The position numbers and the translations under genes are program-made. Positions 43,901 to 55,106 of a stretch of DNA of 64,000 nucleotides are shown piece after piece. The stretch comes from Pseudofabraea citricarpa (lineage: Eukaryota > Ascomycota > Leotiomycetes > Helotiales > Dermateaceae): NCBI GenBank assembly GCA_029641185.1, contig JAPWGK010000024.1, positions 248,001 through 312,000 of the forward strand, read 5' to 3'. The notes beneath the pieces were generated by a model, which searched no databases, was not told the origin of the DNA, and worked only from the letters and a program-made list of their open reading frames with translations. Each line of letters begins with the position of its first letter. The stretch's first letter is position 1.

Positions 43901-44981
43901 TACTCTTTCAGAAACTAATGGATCAATCCAAGTTTGTGCTTGATTTCTACCGCATCATTCAGAATCTGATAAACCAACAAGACACAGAGATTTGAGAAAC
44001 ATACTCTTGGGCTGTTCTTTCAGAAACTAATGGATCGATCCAAGTTTCTGCTTGGTTTCTACCGTATCATTCAGAATCTGACAAACCATTAAGACAGAGA
44101 GACTTGAGAAACATACTCTTGGGCTATTCTTTCGGTAAATGGAGAGTGCGTATTATCTTGTCCTGGGATATCGCTACATCGATTAAAATATGATTTAGCA
44201 GTCCAAAGTCCAGCGAGAACTCACACTTGAGCCAGTCCCGCGGTAAGTGCACCTGACATAAATAAATCATTCCTATTTTATCATTCAGTATCTGATACTC
44301 TAGCAAGATAGGCAGGAGGTCAATCAACACTTACTCATCAATAGGCGAGGATTTAGGTGCCTGCTGAGGCATAGGAATGCCCACGCTGTCGGCATCAGAA
44401 TCGTCCCCAGAAACTTCTTGCGACGGAAAATCGTCATCTCCACCAGCCATCTTAACGAGTTTGGATTCTTTAGATCTTCTGCCTCCTTGTACAACTCGTT
44501 CAGTGGCCCGGATCAGTCTATGAGCCTGCACCTTCCAAGGCCGGCCATGGTGTCGACACTTCAAACTCCAACGGGCCACCAGCGTCGAGCCGAATGATGT
44601 CTTTACTTGCGAGCCCTTACTGATCAGTCTGAATAGCTCACTGTCATCTGGCTCAACGTCGACTTTCTTGCCGGATTTGGCGGGCAAAAACCATGCTGTC
44701 TCTTGAGGATGCTCCGTTTCTAGCCCGACCAAGTAGAAGGCATTAAACGTGTATACCGTTGCACTCATCCTCGAAACGACTTTGTATTTGTGTCCCAGCT
44801 TGTGATTGATTGCACTGAGGAGATTGTGCATGAGGTTGTGGAGATTGTTCTGGACAGTGGCTGTTGTGTCGTCTCGGAAGACAGGACCAGTGTCGATAGC
44901 CATGCTTGAACAGCAGAGCTCGAGGTGTTCTGGATCCTTTGCAGTCCCTAGGAAGTACGTATCCCTGTTTGTAGGATCCAT
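40983..44981 (-). CDS. Uncharacterised 983-aa protein encoded by 13 exons, all introns phase 2, with tandem-duplicated exons
   Basis: Exons: 44981-44335, 44173-44117, 44058-44005, 43946-43893, 43837-43778, 43722-43399, 43340-43194, 43036-42851, 42770-42675, 42574-42491, 42408-42325, 42236-41496 and 41400-40983; total 984 codons with stop. Every junction splits after the second codon base. I do not recognise the N-terminal (1-170) or C-terminal (about 845-983) domains; both look globular. Exons 3 and 4 encode near-identical 18-residue modules (NQAETWIDPLVSERTAQE and NQAQTWIDPLVSERVAHE). Exon 6 is an acidic VYDP/VYDQ/VEDE repeat. Exons 9-12 start with related x-PF or S-FF modules. Exon 12 is a Pro-rich repeat (PVPVPAPAR). 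No signal peptide. Exon 2 could be preceded by one more small exon near 44250. The model is supported by frame conservation over 12 introns; function is unknown. Confidence 0.75.
41640..42060 (-). repeat. Coding minisatellite, Pro/Ala/Val-rich units
   Basis: Four to five imperfect units of about 23-29 residues in exon 12, each with an AR-x-N-x-PAPIQLPPF core followed by PVPVPAPA runs. Likely disordered and prone to length change. Confidence 0.9.
43440..43700 (-). repeat. Coding minisatellite, 12-bp units (VYDP/VYDQ/VEDE)
   Basis: Tandem four-codon units inside exon 6 encode acidic tetrapeptides: a VYDP block, a VEDE block and a VYDQ block. The opposite strand is also open, which is a by-product. 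Confidence 0.9.
43893..44173 (-). repeat. Tandem exon-intron units, about 112-115 bp, three copies
   Basis: Exons 2, 3 and 4 of the gene above start at 44173, 44058 and 43946, a spacing of 115 and 112 bp. The introns are also alike (GTATGTTTCTC donors and TTCAGAATCTGA-type sequence on one strand), so whole exon-intron units were duplicated. Confidence 0.85.
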
Positions 44982-46144
44982 GATTGCATGAGTTTGGGTG
45001 TTTTGACAGCGTGGTGTAGTTCTTGATCGTGTCGTTCTGGAATGAATGTTGTCGTTGACGTTCAGAAGGAAGAAGAAAGTGTGTGCTGAAACGTCTTTGT
45101 CGTCACGGCGATGAACTAAATATTTACCTCGACATCATATTCATCTACCGCTGCATTCACACCGTGTATGATGCTCAGCTGAAGAGTTCGCAGGAGATAT
45201 TTAATGAAAATGAACTGGTTCACTGTACTTCTGCCTAAGTATAGCACATGGCGTTCCTTCATAGCACAATGCAGCCTGTAACGAAACCGAAACGCTATTC
45301 GTTATTATCCGCAACAGTTCTACTTATTGTGAACATACATAGACTGAAATTATCTTTTCTTTCTCTTCGCCGAATGTGAAGCATAGAAGCATAGTAACAA
45401 TACCTAACTAATGAACTGGATGTCGCTTAACTGCTACAAATAGTATATTTAAGCGACGAATTTGAGTATATTATATCAGTTAAATGCTTTATAAAACTTA
45501 TATGAAAGATTAGAAACATATGATAGTATAGTTACCTAAGATATCTAATAACAAGGAATATAAGATCGTTGATAACAAGAGTATTATAACCTATAAAAAC
45601 CATCTAATATTAACTGTATTCCGATCATTGATCAGCAGCATATAATAGAAGGATTTATATTTTGTATAATTATAAGGATTAACTTTTATACTAACATTCG
45701 AGTTAGTATAATATATAATTGTTAGTAGGGAAAACTTGAAGGCAAGATTTTCTTTGAAAGGGCGTCGAAGATAGGAGCAGATGAAGATAATAGGAAAATC
45801 TTAACACGAGATTCTTTTTTAATAGGTTCTAGGATAAGAGTATATGTGATTTACCGGGAGATATTAAAGTTACTAGAAGCTACAGCTGACTATTAGTCTA
45901 GAATGCTAGCTTTTAGCCTTTGTTATATTAATTTTGAAATACTCTTATGAAAATCCGAAAATAAGCTAATAATAAAATCAATATATCAAACAGATGAACT
46001 TGTATAAATAAAAATGGAGATATAATAATATGATATACCGGTATATTATATAATAAATGGGGTGTTTTCAAGGCTGCCTTTACCGGGTAGATATTAGCTC
46101 TTGTGATTTGACAAGTGAGACCACAGACCCAAAGCTGTTTTTAC
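44982..46144. other. AT-rich gene-free stretch
   Basis: Upstream of the 13-exon gene. From about 45,400 to 46,100 the sequence is very AT-rich by eye, with TATA-like runs and no open frame. It could be a strongly decayed repeat. The first 300 bp contain the promoter of the 13-exon gene. Confidence 0.5.
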
Positions 46145-46423
46145 TTATATATTTTCATGTTCCAGATTTACCATACGAATATATGAGTTAAGCATGCCAA
46201 AGGTTCTAGGAAAGATATACTGAAAGTGCTCAGAGAATTGATATGTATCAAAGAGACGTTGTAGATATTTTTTGACATTATTTATCTCTGATTTCCGTAT
46301 TCCATGAAATACCCAGCTATGGTTTGAAGTAGCTTCATGACCCCGCAATTCCGAATTACAACCCGAATAACGCCTTTGGTACACCAACCAATTTTTGATA
46401 CAGAACCCACATCCAATTTTCAT
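46145..46423 (-). pseudogene. Possible relic of a telomerase-reverse-transcriptase-like gene
   Basis: A 92-codon frame contains FHGIRKSEINN-x-VKKYLQRLF and YQFSEHFQYIFPRTFGMLNS. The second block resembles the conserved FPRQFGLHN region of fungal telomerase catalytic subunits as I remember it. The frame stops right after and no flanking telomerase domains are seen, so this would be an isolated, decayed fragment in AT-rich DNA. Identification is tentative. Confidence 0.4.
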
Positions 46424-46506
46424 AACCGCTCATAACCCATCGACCGCCAGGCCTTATTTCAAAATTGAAATCCTCTCAGTTAACTCCATCCTAGAACCCT
46501 TCCAGT

Positions 46507-46980
46507 TTATAAGAATCTCATCATCCAGCATAGTAACATCCACAAAGCCATGATAACCATGGCACCAAAAACCAGCATAGCTGTGAGGACCCATTTTCGG
46601 ATCTCAAAGGCATCAGAAACCTCCATCTTGATCATCTTCTTCTGCTTCGTATTCCAGTGCCATGGTTCTTTGGTTCCTTTCCCTTCCGGGCTCTCGCCTT
46701 CTTTGACGTTCGGTGATCTGACGTATGCGTACGGTTCTGGGGAATCTTTCCAGATCATTCGACTGAGAAGAGATCGTGGTTGCGAAGGGTTACGCGCAGA
46801 GGAATTCTGGGCATCAATAAGTGCCAGTGATAGTAGGAAGGAAATAAATGCGAGAGGCGTGATGAGAAACTATGAGGTATTCATTAATTCCTGCCGCAGA
46901 TCAACGGATGGAGGGGTACATACGCGCACGATAGCACTCTCCTTTGAAGCTTCAACGACCGGTACAGAATTCGGTGCCAT
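46507..46980 (-). CDS. Small two-helix membrane protein, 139 aa
   Basis: Not recognised as a family. Exons are 46980-46924 and 46869-46507 with a 54-bp intron, phase 0. The N-terminus is MAPNSVPVVEASKESAIVR. Immediately after the intron comes a hydrophobic segment FLITPLAFISFLLSLALI. A polar middle (SPEPYAYVRSPNVKEG and a WHWNTKQKKM stretch) leads to a second hydrophobic segment (WVLTAMLVFGAMVIMALW) near the C-terminus. The open frame extends upstream to 47151, but the extra residues are not needed and the Met at 46980 is preferred. Likely integral membrane; function unknown. Possibly lineage-specific. Confidence 0.6.
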
Positions 46981-48369
46981 GTTGCTGGGTATATTTGACA
47001 GACGTATATGGTTAAAGATGGAGGCAAATTGCTTGTGTTGAAATGAATTGGTTTTTCGAAAGACAGGGAGGATTTGTTGTGTGTTTATGCTTGAGGTCCG
47101 TTTGAAAACGAGGCTGAGCTGTGCTCGGCTTGCCGGCTGCGCCGAAAACATGACGAGGATCTGCGAGCTAAATTAAACACATGCGAGGTACGCTATCCGA
47201 GCGATCCTCGTTTACATTTTCGTACTCGCTTCGGCTCTCTTGTAGATAGGGGGGGAACTTTCTCTCCGATTTAAACGAGTTTTAAATCATGGTGCTGCCG
47301 ACTTACTTATAATACAAATATCACAATGACCATAGCCGTCTAGTAATGGATTTGAAAGAACTATCTTTCTAGCCGATAGATATGTTATAATACCAAATAT
47401 CGAAGGTACTTTTATGTTTCCTGTCACCCTTTTTATCACATATGTTCAAGACACGTTGAAATTCTTTTAAAATGGAATGAATTTTATTCGCAAGTATCCC
47501 TCTTACTATCAAATAGAGAAAACGGGAAGAAATAAGAAGTAGTAGAGAACAGGTGGCATTTTGAAGAAGTGAAGAGCTGATTGTATAGCCAAAAAGAAAA
47601 CAAACGTGGTCGGTCACACGACGCGGTCAACACCCACTTTTCTAGAGCCTAATTTCACAAACAATCTTCGCTTTCCCTGGAATTGCCTTGTTCTGGGAGA
47701 TAAAGCCAATCACTTGGCTATTGATAAGCAAATATCTTCGAACTCATAGAAAAGAAAACCATAGGACTAATTACTAATATTACATAGCGATAGATTCACA
47801 TCAATATTCAAAATATTCATCTTTCAAAACGGGCTTGACCATCATTGCACGCATCAATAGGCCATATATCCGAAAGAACCGAAATTCAAACTTTCTTTCG
47901 CTTCTTTGTTTTTTGATTCGTCATCCGTGGCTCTCAAATGCTACCCATGAACTGCCCATTTCTTCATTATTATCAAGATTTCTTGCCTTTAAATTTTCCT
48001 TTAGTATGATCTCTTTGTTTCCTTAGGCTACTCGTACCCTTTGGCGTTCCTCGACGAGAAAAAAAGACACTTCCTGTTTCTTCAATTGTGTGCTTGGAAC
48101 TTGCGAAATGAAAAATGATGTGGAGCCCTGCGGTTCTAGCACTGTGCTTGGGAGCCCGGTCAATAGTTTTCGACCGTCAAGCTCGCCCGTTCTTGCTTTG
48201 AATTGCCCAGTTTCTGTGGTTTATTTTACGAAGTTATTCCTTGAAAATTCTCGCGTCCTATGAGCTTTGTCGAATAAAAATTCTTCGTCCTTCGGTTCCT
48301 TATAGACAATCCGAATAATGTATCGTCGAGCATGCCTGTTTCTGGCAATCTGCTTTTAGATTTTGAAGC
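46981..48369. other. Gene-free region
   Basis: Stops in all frames; a short G run near 47249. The part from about 47,640 could be further decayed sequence of the TPR pseudogene, but I cannot show this. Confidence 0.45.
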
Positions 48370-49375
48370 TCTAAGACTACACGGGCATATAACCTTTTAG
48401 CTTCCTGGTTTTTCCACGCTTCCCGTAAACCACGGCAAGATGTCCAATCGCGACAAGTGTTTCAATATTTTGTATTCCCATTCTTGTTTCTAAGTGCCCA
48501 CAAGCCACCCGATATGTCTCCTTTGATGCGGTTAACCCGTGGATTTCTAGGTAAAAATATCCCAATTCTCATATGGCAAAAAATGCTTGGTCTTGGCCGG
48601 GCCTTTCTAAACCTCAATTTCTGAAATAAACTCTTTAAATAGCTTCTCAGCATCGGTCAAGTTTGAAGTGGAGTAACTTTTTAAATTGCTCCACATCCGT
48701 TTGAAGCCACACCCTTGGTTCATCTAAACTGCCTCAAATTTCACGGTGATTTCCCAAATACATCAAAGTTTCGAGTCTCCTAAAGTGGCAAGATCCTAAA
48801 ATTCTTTGCTGTTCTTGCAACGCGTTTCTTAGCACTTCCTCTGCCTGCATATATCTACCATGGAATGTGTGCAATTGGTCACGATAAGAAATTACCGGAA
48901 ATTAATCGAGTGCAGGGAGCCTAACAGTGGTTAACAATTTGTCAGACTTGCCGCAAAATATTCTGAGCTTCGCCTGATCTGCTTCTTTCGCAGATATGTT
49001 CTATTAACTCAACATCACGTTCGAGACAACTAACGAGTCGTCCCAGAAGAATAGACACTCGGCCACCTTGAATCTTTGGTTTTGTAGACGTTTTCCAAGT
49101 TCATGGAAGTACCTGCAATCAAGTCAGGCATCTGGAGACCTCCGGTGCTGGTCATCTTCTCTAGCTCTTTCATAATTTCCTACCACCAAAAGAAGGTCTT
49201 TTTGGTGATAAAGATTAGCAAGGAGCACTTTTAATATCAGAGTTTCGATATGGTTGTTAGCTAATACTAACCGTAGTAAAAGTGGGTTACTTTCTTCTAA
49301 TCTGCCCTTACAAACAAGGGTTTGTCCAACGCTACGAGCGGCGTGCAAACGCCACAATGGTGTTTGGTCCAAATT
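48370..49375 (-). pseudogene. Decayed TPR (kinesin-light-chain-like) protein gene
   Basis: Minus-strand translation gives TPR-type helices in several frames. One stretch reads TPLWRLHAARSVGQTLVCKG then RLEESNPLLLRLVLANN (49372 downward). Another reads GRYMQAEEVLRNALQEQQRI then LETLMYLGNH (about 48870-48740) and meets an in-frame TGA. A third, after a frameshift, reads TDAEKLFKEFISEIE (about 48660). The last reads KETYRVACGHLETRMGIQNI and TLVAIGHLAVVYGKRG (about 48530-48410), followed after another shift by NQEAKRLYARVVLELQNL. Such TPR blocks occur at the C-terminus of fungal NACHT/NB-ARC and serine-protease/phosphorylase-like proteins. Multiple stops and shifts make it a pseudogene. Confidence 0.75.
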
Positions 49376-50438
49376 TGCCTAGAAATTAAAAGTTGATACA
49401 ACTCCCTCACCTAGTTATAGCGAATGTTATTTCCTTAAGAGAAGAAAAAGGTTTCGTTCCTGAGTATCATAGCAATGCGACATGTATCCACGTGGGAAAG
49501 AAACTCTTGACTGGCTTTTAAGGGAGGTTTAACTTCAACCGCTTTATCACAAGGCAATGCACGTAGATATACAATCTTTTGCTGTGCCGATTTTTACTTA
49601 ATAAAGAAATTTAAATTGAACTACCAGGCAACGAAGTGACATCTGTATGCTCCTAATTACCCCCTATTACTCTCTCATATGTAGGCCGAGGTCCTTATCA
49701 GGCACGTGAGTAGCCTCGAACTATTCTATTCACCAGCCCTCGCATCAGCTTCAACACGAAGAATCAAATCTGGTTTTGACGGTTCCATTTAGTCTAGCTG
49801 CTAAAAATCTGGTTAGCAATCTAAAAATACGAGACTGGAACAAGTACGCTTTCACATGTTGAGCTCGATGTAATCAGATGGAGAGAATGAGTCAGTGGCG
49901 CTTTTCCATGAAACATAATTCCAGAAGCTTGTCTGCTCAGTGCGCTTGAGAATTATGTGATATCTATTTTGGTACTTTGTACATAAAGGAAATCTAAAGC
50001 AAATATAATGTCCATAATTCGTTAAGGTATATATTGTCATTTTGATCTCCCCCAAAGGTAAAAGGCGAGAGACTCCAGGCGAATAAAAGTTAAAGCGAAA
50101 ATGTGCCCGTTTTTCGATCATAATACATGAAAGTATTACCCATCCCCTAGTCCCATGTATACGCCAAACCGCTATGCTGTCGTCTCTAAAAAGAATCACG
50201 GTATACAAAAGAAATGGTGCTTTGAGTAAGCTTGTTGGAATCCTAAATCTTCCTCTGCGAAAGCGCTGTGCCTATTTGAAATGATTAGAAATTGTTCTCA
50301 AGACTTGTCGATGGCACCACATACATTTTGTCTTTGAACACCACATATCAGGATGATTCACTGCGCCCAACGTTGATCTTCTTAAGCTGTAGAGCTTCAA
50401 TGCCACAATTTGTTGCTATTCCTCTCTCTCTCTCTGGT
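49376..50438. other. Gene-free region, one unexplained open frame
   Basis: A 118-codon minus-strand frame at 49852-50208 has no recognisable domain. It may be more of the decayed material upstream of the TPR pseudogene. Otherwise nothing is seen. Confidence 0.4.
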
Positions 50439-51435
50439 TCATAGAAGGTGAAGTTTGGTCAATGGCAGCAAATATAATATGACCAACCATAGACACCACA
50501 GCTTGAAGGTCTGTCTATCTGACTCCACACTCCGTAAGGCCAGGGTCCGTCCAGCGATTATGAGGCTTAAAGTTCCAGGTACCAGATAACCGATCAAGTG
50601 TGTCTGCCAGAAAGCTGGTGCAATGACTGAAAACGCAATGATGACAACTGCGTTCACTGCTCGCGTTGCTGATTCGCCAAGGATGATTGGCAACGTTCTT
50701 CTGTTTCGCATTCGATCTCCCATCTGATCCTCCATATCTTGGAACTGTATCGTAAATGTGATGACAGCAGCCACCACTGTCAGCCAGTAATATGCATTTT
50801 CGTTGAGTGTGTGCACGGGGAAGCCACAAGCGACCTGACTTGCACCAGCAGCAAAGGCACAAAAGCCGAGCGCATTGAGAATATGGCGAATGAGGAAATT
50901 TTCGTCGCCGGCTCCAATGTCATTGTATAACCAAGTAAGAACCATCAAGGTTATACTCTCGCTCCTACCACCGAGGTAAAAGGTCGAAAAATAAACGATC
51001 GGGATCAGCGTCAGTAGCAAGTGTCGTGCCTGTGTTGCTGTAAGTCTGCCGGATGGAATTGCACGCCATGGCTTGTTTATCGAGTCTTCTATTATCGAAT
51101 TCGGTAGCCGTTGGTTTGCAAGGTTGAAGACGCAGAGATTCATCCAAATCCAAAGAAGAGTTTTCGGTAGTCGCAGTAAAATCGCCCATAACGAAGGTGT
51201 AGAATTTGTCGTAAGTAAAGGTCCAGAGATAGCATTTACAAGAGCAAATACTGTAGCTGGGCCTAAAGTCGATTTGATATCACTTTTGGTAACAAGATAA
51301 ATCGTCTCGAGATGGTAGAGAAAGCTCGATCGGTTACTCTGTTGACTCGATCAGTAAGAGTAAGAAGCATCGCTTAGCAGAATTGTTCCATACCTGCGTA
51401 AGCTCTTGAGATTCTAAAACGCTTATTTTTTCCAT
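50439..51435 (-). CDS. UbiA-family prenyltransferase, 313 aa
   Basis: Integral-membrane aromatic prenyltransferase that would transfer an isoprenoid chain from a diphosphate donor. Exons are 51435-51394 (MEKISVLESQELTQ) and 51338-50439. Acidic motif one lies in NLANQRLPNSIIEDSINKPW followed by RAIPSGRLT, typical of the fungal secondary-metabolite branch. Motif two is FQDMEDQMGDRMRNRRTLP (DxxDxxGD with the following Arg). About eight hydrophobic helices are evident (for example ARHLLLTLIPIVYFSTFYL; AVVIIAFSVIAPAFW). It looks intact. It has no obvious biosynthetic neighbour within this window, so the acceptor and chain length are unknown; it differs from the mitochondrial COQ2 type by its short N-terminus. 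Confidence 0.9.
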
Positions 51436-52934
51436 ACTGATAGCCTTCCACTCATGTTATGATGTGAAACTTCTCTCAAAGGGATCTTGTGACGGAACTT
51501 GGTTCAATATGAGGGGCAGCAAGTGGCACGGAGTGTATCTGATCTGCGGAGCCACCGGGCAATTGGCAATTGGAACTAAGGAACCGACCTGTGCTTGGCT
51601 TGGTACTGGAACAGCGGCGTCATAATTTCCGGAAGTTCTGGTGCCGTTTAAGCCGGTCTATTGAATACCTAGAAATATCTCCTCGTCGGTACTTATTCTG
51701 CCCTTCACACGTGGAGTTGTCTCCTAGCTCGTGTGCTGTGTGCACTACATTGCCTTTGGGTTTCTTGGGCGTCCACTAATCCGGGTCCAGCTCGTGTTCG
51801 GCTGAAGTGCACTGGCATAAAATTGCATAACATCAGTTCATCAGTCGGTATTTAAACGTTTCTTCCCATGGACTCGGGTTCGATGCTCGAAGCGTCTTAG
51901 GAAGATCTAGAATCAGAGTCGGACTTATTCCACTAAATCGTTTTAGTATAATGGCAGAAGTGGTAATTGGAGTATCTGTTGATAGGAATTGGTAAACAAA
52001 ATCATTTACTCCGAATGATGAAATATGATGATGATTGAGTAATGCACCATGGAGAATGATGAAACAAAGCTTATTTCTTATCTCATGACTGTGTTGACAC
52101 AGACATGAACTTCCTTCTAGTCTCTTTACCCACAGGTTAAGCAAAGGTGATGGTAGAGGAGTTCAAGCGAAGTCTAGCGACTAGCTTGGCTTAGTCTCAA
52201 CAATAGCTTAGGGGTTCAGCAGCTATCATCAAGCCACATCAAAGGCAGTACCTTCCAATGCACATCACCCATGGATTCGGATCTTGGTACCTGAAGATCA
52301 ACAAACCATCTGATCCACAGAATATGGCCTGATTTTTTGTATGAACTCAACCGTGCCCTAGCCACCATTGACGCCATTCGTCTATGGATGCCATCTCGTT
52401 TATGTGGCGCCTGGGGCTTAACCCCTGATATCTCAGAGTTCGTAAGTTAGTCTGACCAGGCGGGTAGTTCATCTTTGGTGAGTGTCACAAGTGCTCAGCA
52501 TAGACATTTTCCTCGTATGTACCCTCGTCCACATGCGTCAAAGGGTCTGAGATCCGGTGGAGTGGTAGGATGGCGATCCATGGCGTTCTTAGTACCAGCT
52601 GTCGATAGTTCGGATGAAGTCCTGTTTTGCCAAGTACTGAACGCCTTGATGCCTAGCGGTGCCAACAACCAAAAGTCTAGAGCAGGCAAAGGTAGTATGC
52701 CATTACCTCACTGGAAAGATCATTTCTCTGGAAGATCATTTTGTATAAGTCATGTATCCCCACCATTTTACGCACAGCACTGGAAACACGGCACCCCCGC
52801 TTGCGAGGCAACGTCTTGGCCAATGATACTACAACAAGAAGCATCCTATATTCTCACGCCAACCACCACCTCACGCTTTCTTACTTTCCTGCAACTGTCA
52901 CAGCAGCTGGAGATCGCTCAATCATTCTTACGCA
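51436..52934. other. Intergenic, 1.5 kb, no gene supported
   Basis: Divergent promoter space between the prenyltransferase and the receptor-like gene. A 155-codon plus-strand frame (52475-52942) overlaps the receptor start in another phase and shows no family features. Confidence 0.5.
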
Positions 52935-54240
52935 ATGTTTGACACCCTCCAGCCTGCCTGTTATGGGATTGTCTCCATATTTTTTGCTCTCTCCACGATC
53001 ACTATATTACTTCGCCTTTATTCTCGTGGGTTTGTCATTAAAAGTGTAGGTTGGGATGACTGGTGCATGCTTGCGATTCTGGTAAGTTTCTATTGTTGAT
53101 CTCTTGCTACAAAGGCATATTACTCACGAGCAAAGTTTTTCAACTGTGGTCATCAAGCCATTCTCTATTACTTTATCCATTATGGAGGAGGATTGTGAGT
53201 AAATTTGTTCAAAACATTTAAGACAATTCGCCTTTACTAATGTCTCATAGGCATATTGAAGATGTCATGCGGATACAACCCGAGTGGATAACTCACCTCA
53301 CATACGTAAGTAATTTCCAGCACATGATCGACACATACTAACAAATTTGTCGCAGGCTCTTTTTGCTGAGGAACTTTACTATGCCTGGATGCATTTCGTT
53401 ATAAAGATGGCATTTTTGCTTTTCTATTTGCGCTTTGCTACTAAAACTTTCCGGACTTTGGTCTATTGTACAATTGCAGTGAATGTGATATTCACAGTAT
53501 TGCAGTGGCTGCTCTATTGTTTTCAGTGCATTCCATTGGAGGCCTTCTTCGATAGAGCAGCGCACCCCACTGTCAAGTGTCTCGATAACAAACTCTTAGC
53601 ATTCCTACCTGCCGCTTGTGTAAGTGGAACTTTCTTGTTGTGTGAATTTAAAAGTCTAACATAGCACCAGAGTATTTTCACTGATGCCTGTATTGTGGTT
53701 CTGCCAATTCAGCCACTTTGGACCATTCAAGTCAGTCTACGAAAGCGGATCATGCTAATCGGACTTGTCAGTCTTGGTGGCATAGTTGTCTTGATATCTT
53801 GCCTGCGCCTAAGCGTGCTTCTTGAGTTCCAGAAGATGACAGACTTTACCTATTCTCTGGGCAAGATTATCATCATTTCATCCATCGAGCTCGAAGTTGC
53901 TATCATGGCTGCAAATGCGCCCGCATTGAAAATCTTCTTCTCGCAGGCTCTTAATAAACGACCAGGAACTCGAGATGGGGCCACCAACAAATCTCACAAT
54001 CTGTCAGATATGTCAAGGGGTCACTTGAAGCACAACCCGACCTTTTCTGGCTTGTCCTTCCATGCTAGTGGTAACTACTCACGTCATATCACCACACGCA
54101 ATGACAAGGATGACAGCTCCGAATCTCTCACGAAAGACAAGACAAGCATACTTGTCACATCCTCAATAGGGGTTGAAAGTCATGAAATCTCGAGCTCATC
54201 TCCAGAATTCGGGATCTCAAGCCATTATGAAGCTGTTTGA
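52935..54240 (+). CDS. PTH11-like / fungal rhodopsin-fold integral membrane protein, 364 aa
   Basis: Seven-helix receptor-like protein of the family that includes the appressorium receptor Pth11 of rice blast, without an N-terminal CFEM domain here. Exons are 52935-53081, 53136-53194, 53251-53305, 53356-53619 and 53671-54240. Family landmarks are GWDDWCMLAI at the end of helix two and the Tyr-rich stretch ending in HYGGGLH. EELYYAWMHFVIKMAFLLFYLR, FQCIPLEAFFD, TDACIVVLPIQPLW and ALPKLR-like SLRKRIMLIGLVSLGG follow. The last 110 residues are Ser/Thr-rich and cytosolic. All introns are 50-56 bp. Ligand unknown. Confidence 0.9.
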
Positions 54241-55106
54241 TAACGATTTTTCTTGGCAATTGGAGTTAGGAGTTTAAGACAAGGGTTTGGGAGTTTTAGA
54301 TTTGGAGGCCCGGCGAGGCATGTATATCTGCGAAAACTGGGAGTACTTTTTGGGTTAGACTCGACTTTGGAATGGTATCTTCTGCTTCCTGAGCTGGTTT
54401 TCTTTTAATATTCTGTATATTTATTATTTATCATTATGTAACCAAATATGTATTCAAGAACTCAAACATTATCGTACAGGGAACTCCAACAGATAAAGCT
54501 GTTTCTGTCCCTTCCTTGCCTCACAGCGAGCCACTTCAATACGAAGAACCCTTTTTGATCAGTTCAAGCTCAAATCAGACCGATAGAGAACGATTGCCAC
54601 ACGTGCCACATCCATTAATTCGTCGAGCTAAAAACATTACGACACAGCCACGATAGGCGAGCAGGCGAGCAATCCGGAACGTGGCACAAGACCCAGGAGA
54701 AGCGAGGAGGGCACGTGTCAGCCATAACAACAGCTAAGAAGGTCCAGACCAAATGAGAAGCGCAACCCTCTCAGTCAGGTCAGGGTCCCATCGCGGGCAG
54801 AACCCTGAAGATTATCCAAAATCAAGAGATCTGATCATGCATCAAACAGGATTCGTGCAGTACCGTGCAGACAGTACGGGTGTCATTCGTAGATCAACCC
54901 CGCATACGTCATTTTATACCCTCCTTAACCACTTGACGACACAGCGCGATGATGATTCTTAGGTGTCTACTGCATTTCCATTTCTCCAGTCCTCTTTGCA
55001 TTCCAGAATCACCTCGTTCATAAATATATAGTCGTAGAAGAAAAAAACGACGGCCATCTATTTATTCATATATCTCTTTACATCGAAGCCTCATACAGGC
55101 AGAAAC
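54241..55106. other. Intergenic, 866 bp, no gene supported
   Basis: 3' region of the receptor-like gene and promoter of the next gene. A TATA-like ATAAATATATA lies at about 55021, roughly 85 bp before the next ATG. Confidence 0.5.

Noticed and set aside
49852..50208. 118-codon minus-strand frame
   Set aside because: No recognisable domain; kept only as a remark in the gene-free region.
52475..52942. 155-codon plus-strand frame before the PTH11-like gene
   Set aside because: Overlaps the receptor start in another phase and has no domain; receptor N-terminus is clear at 52935.
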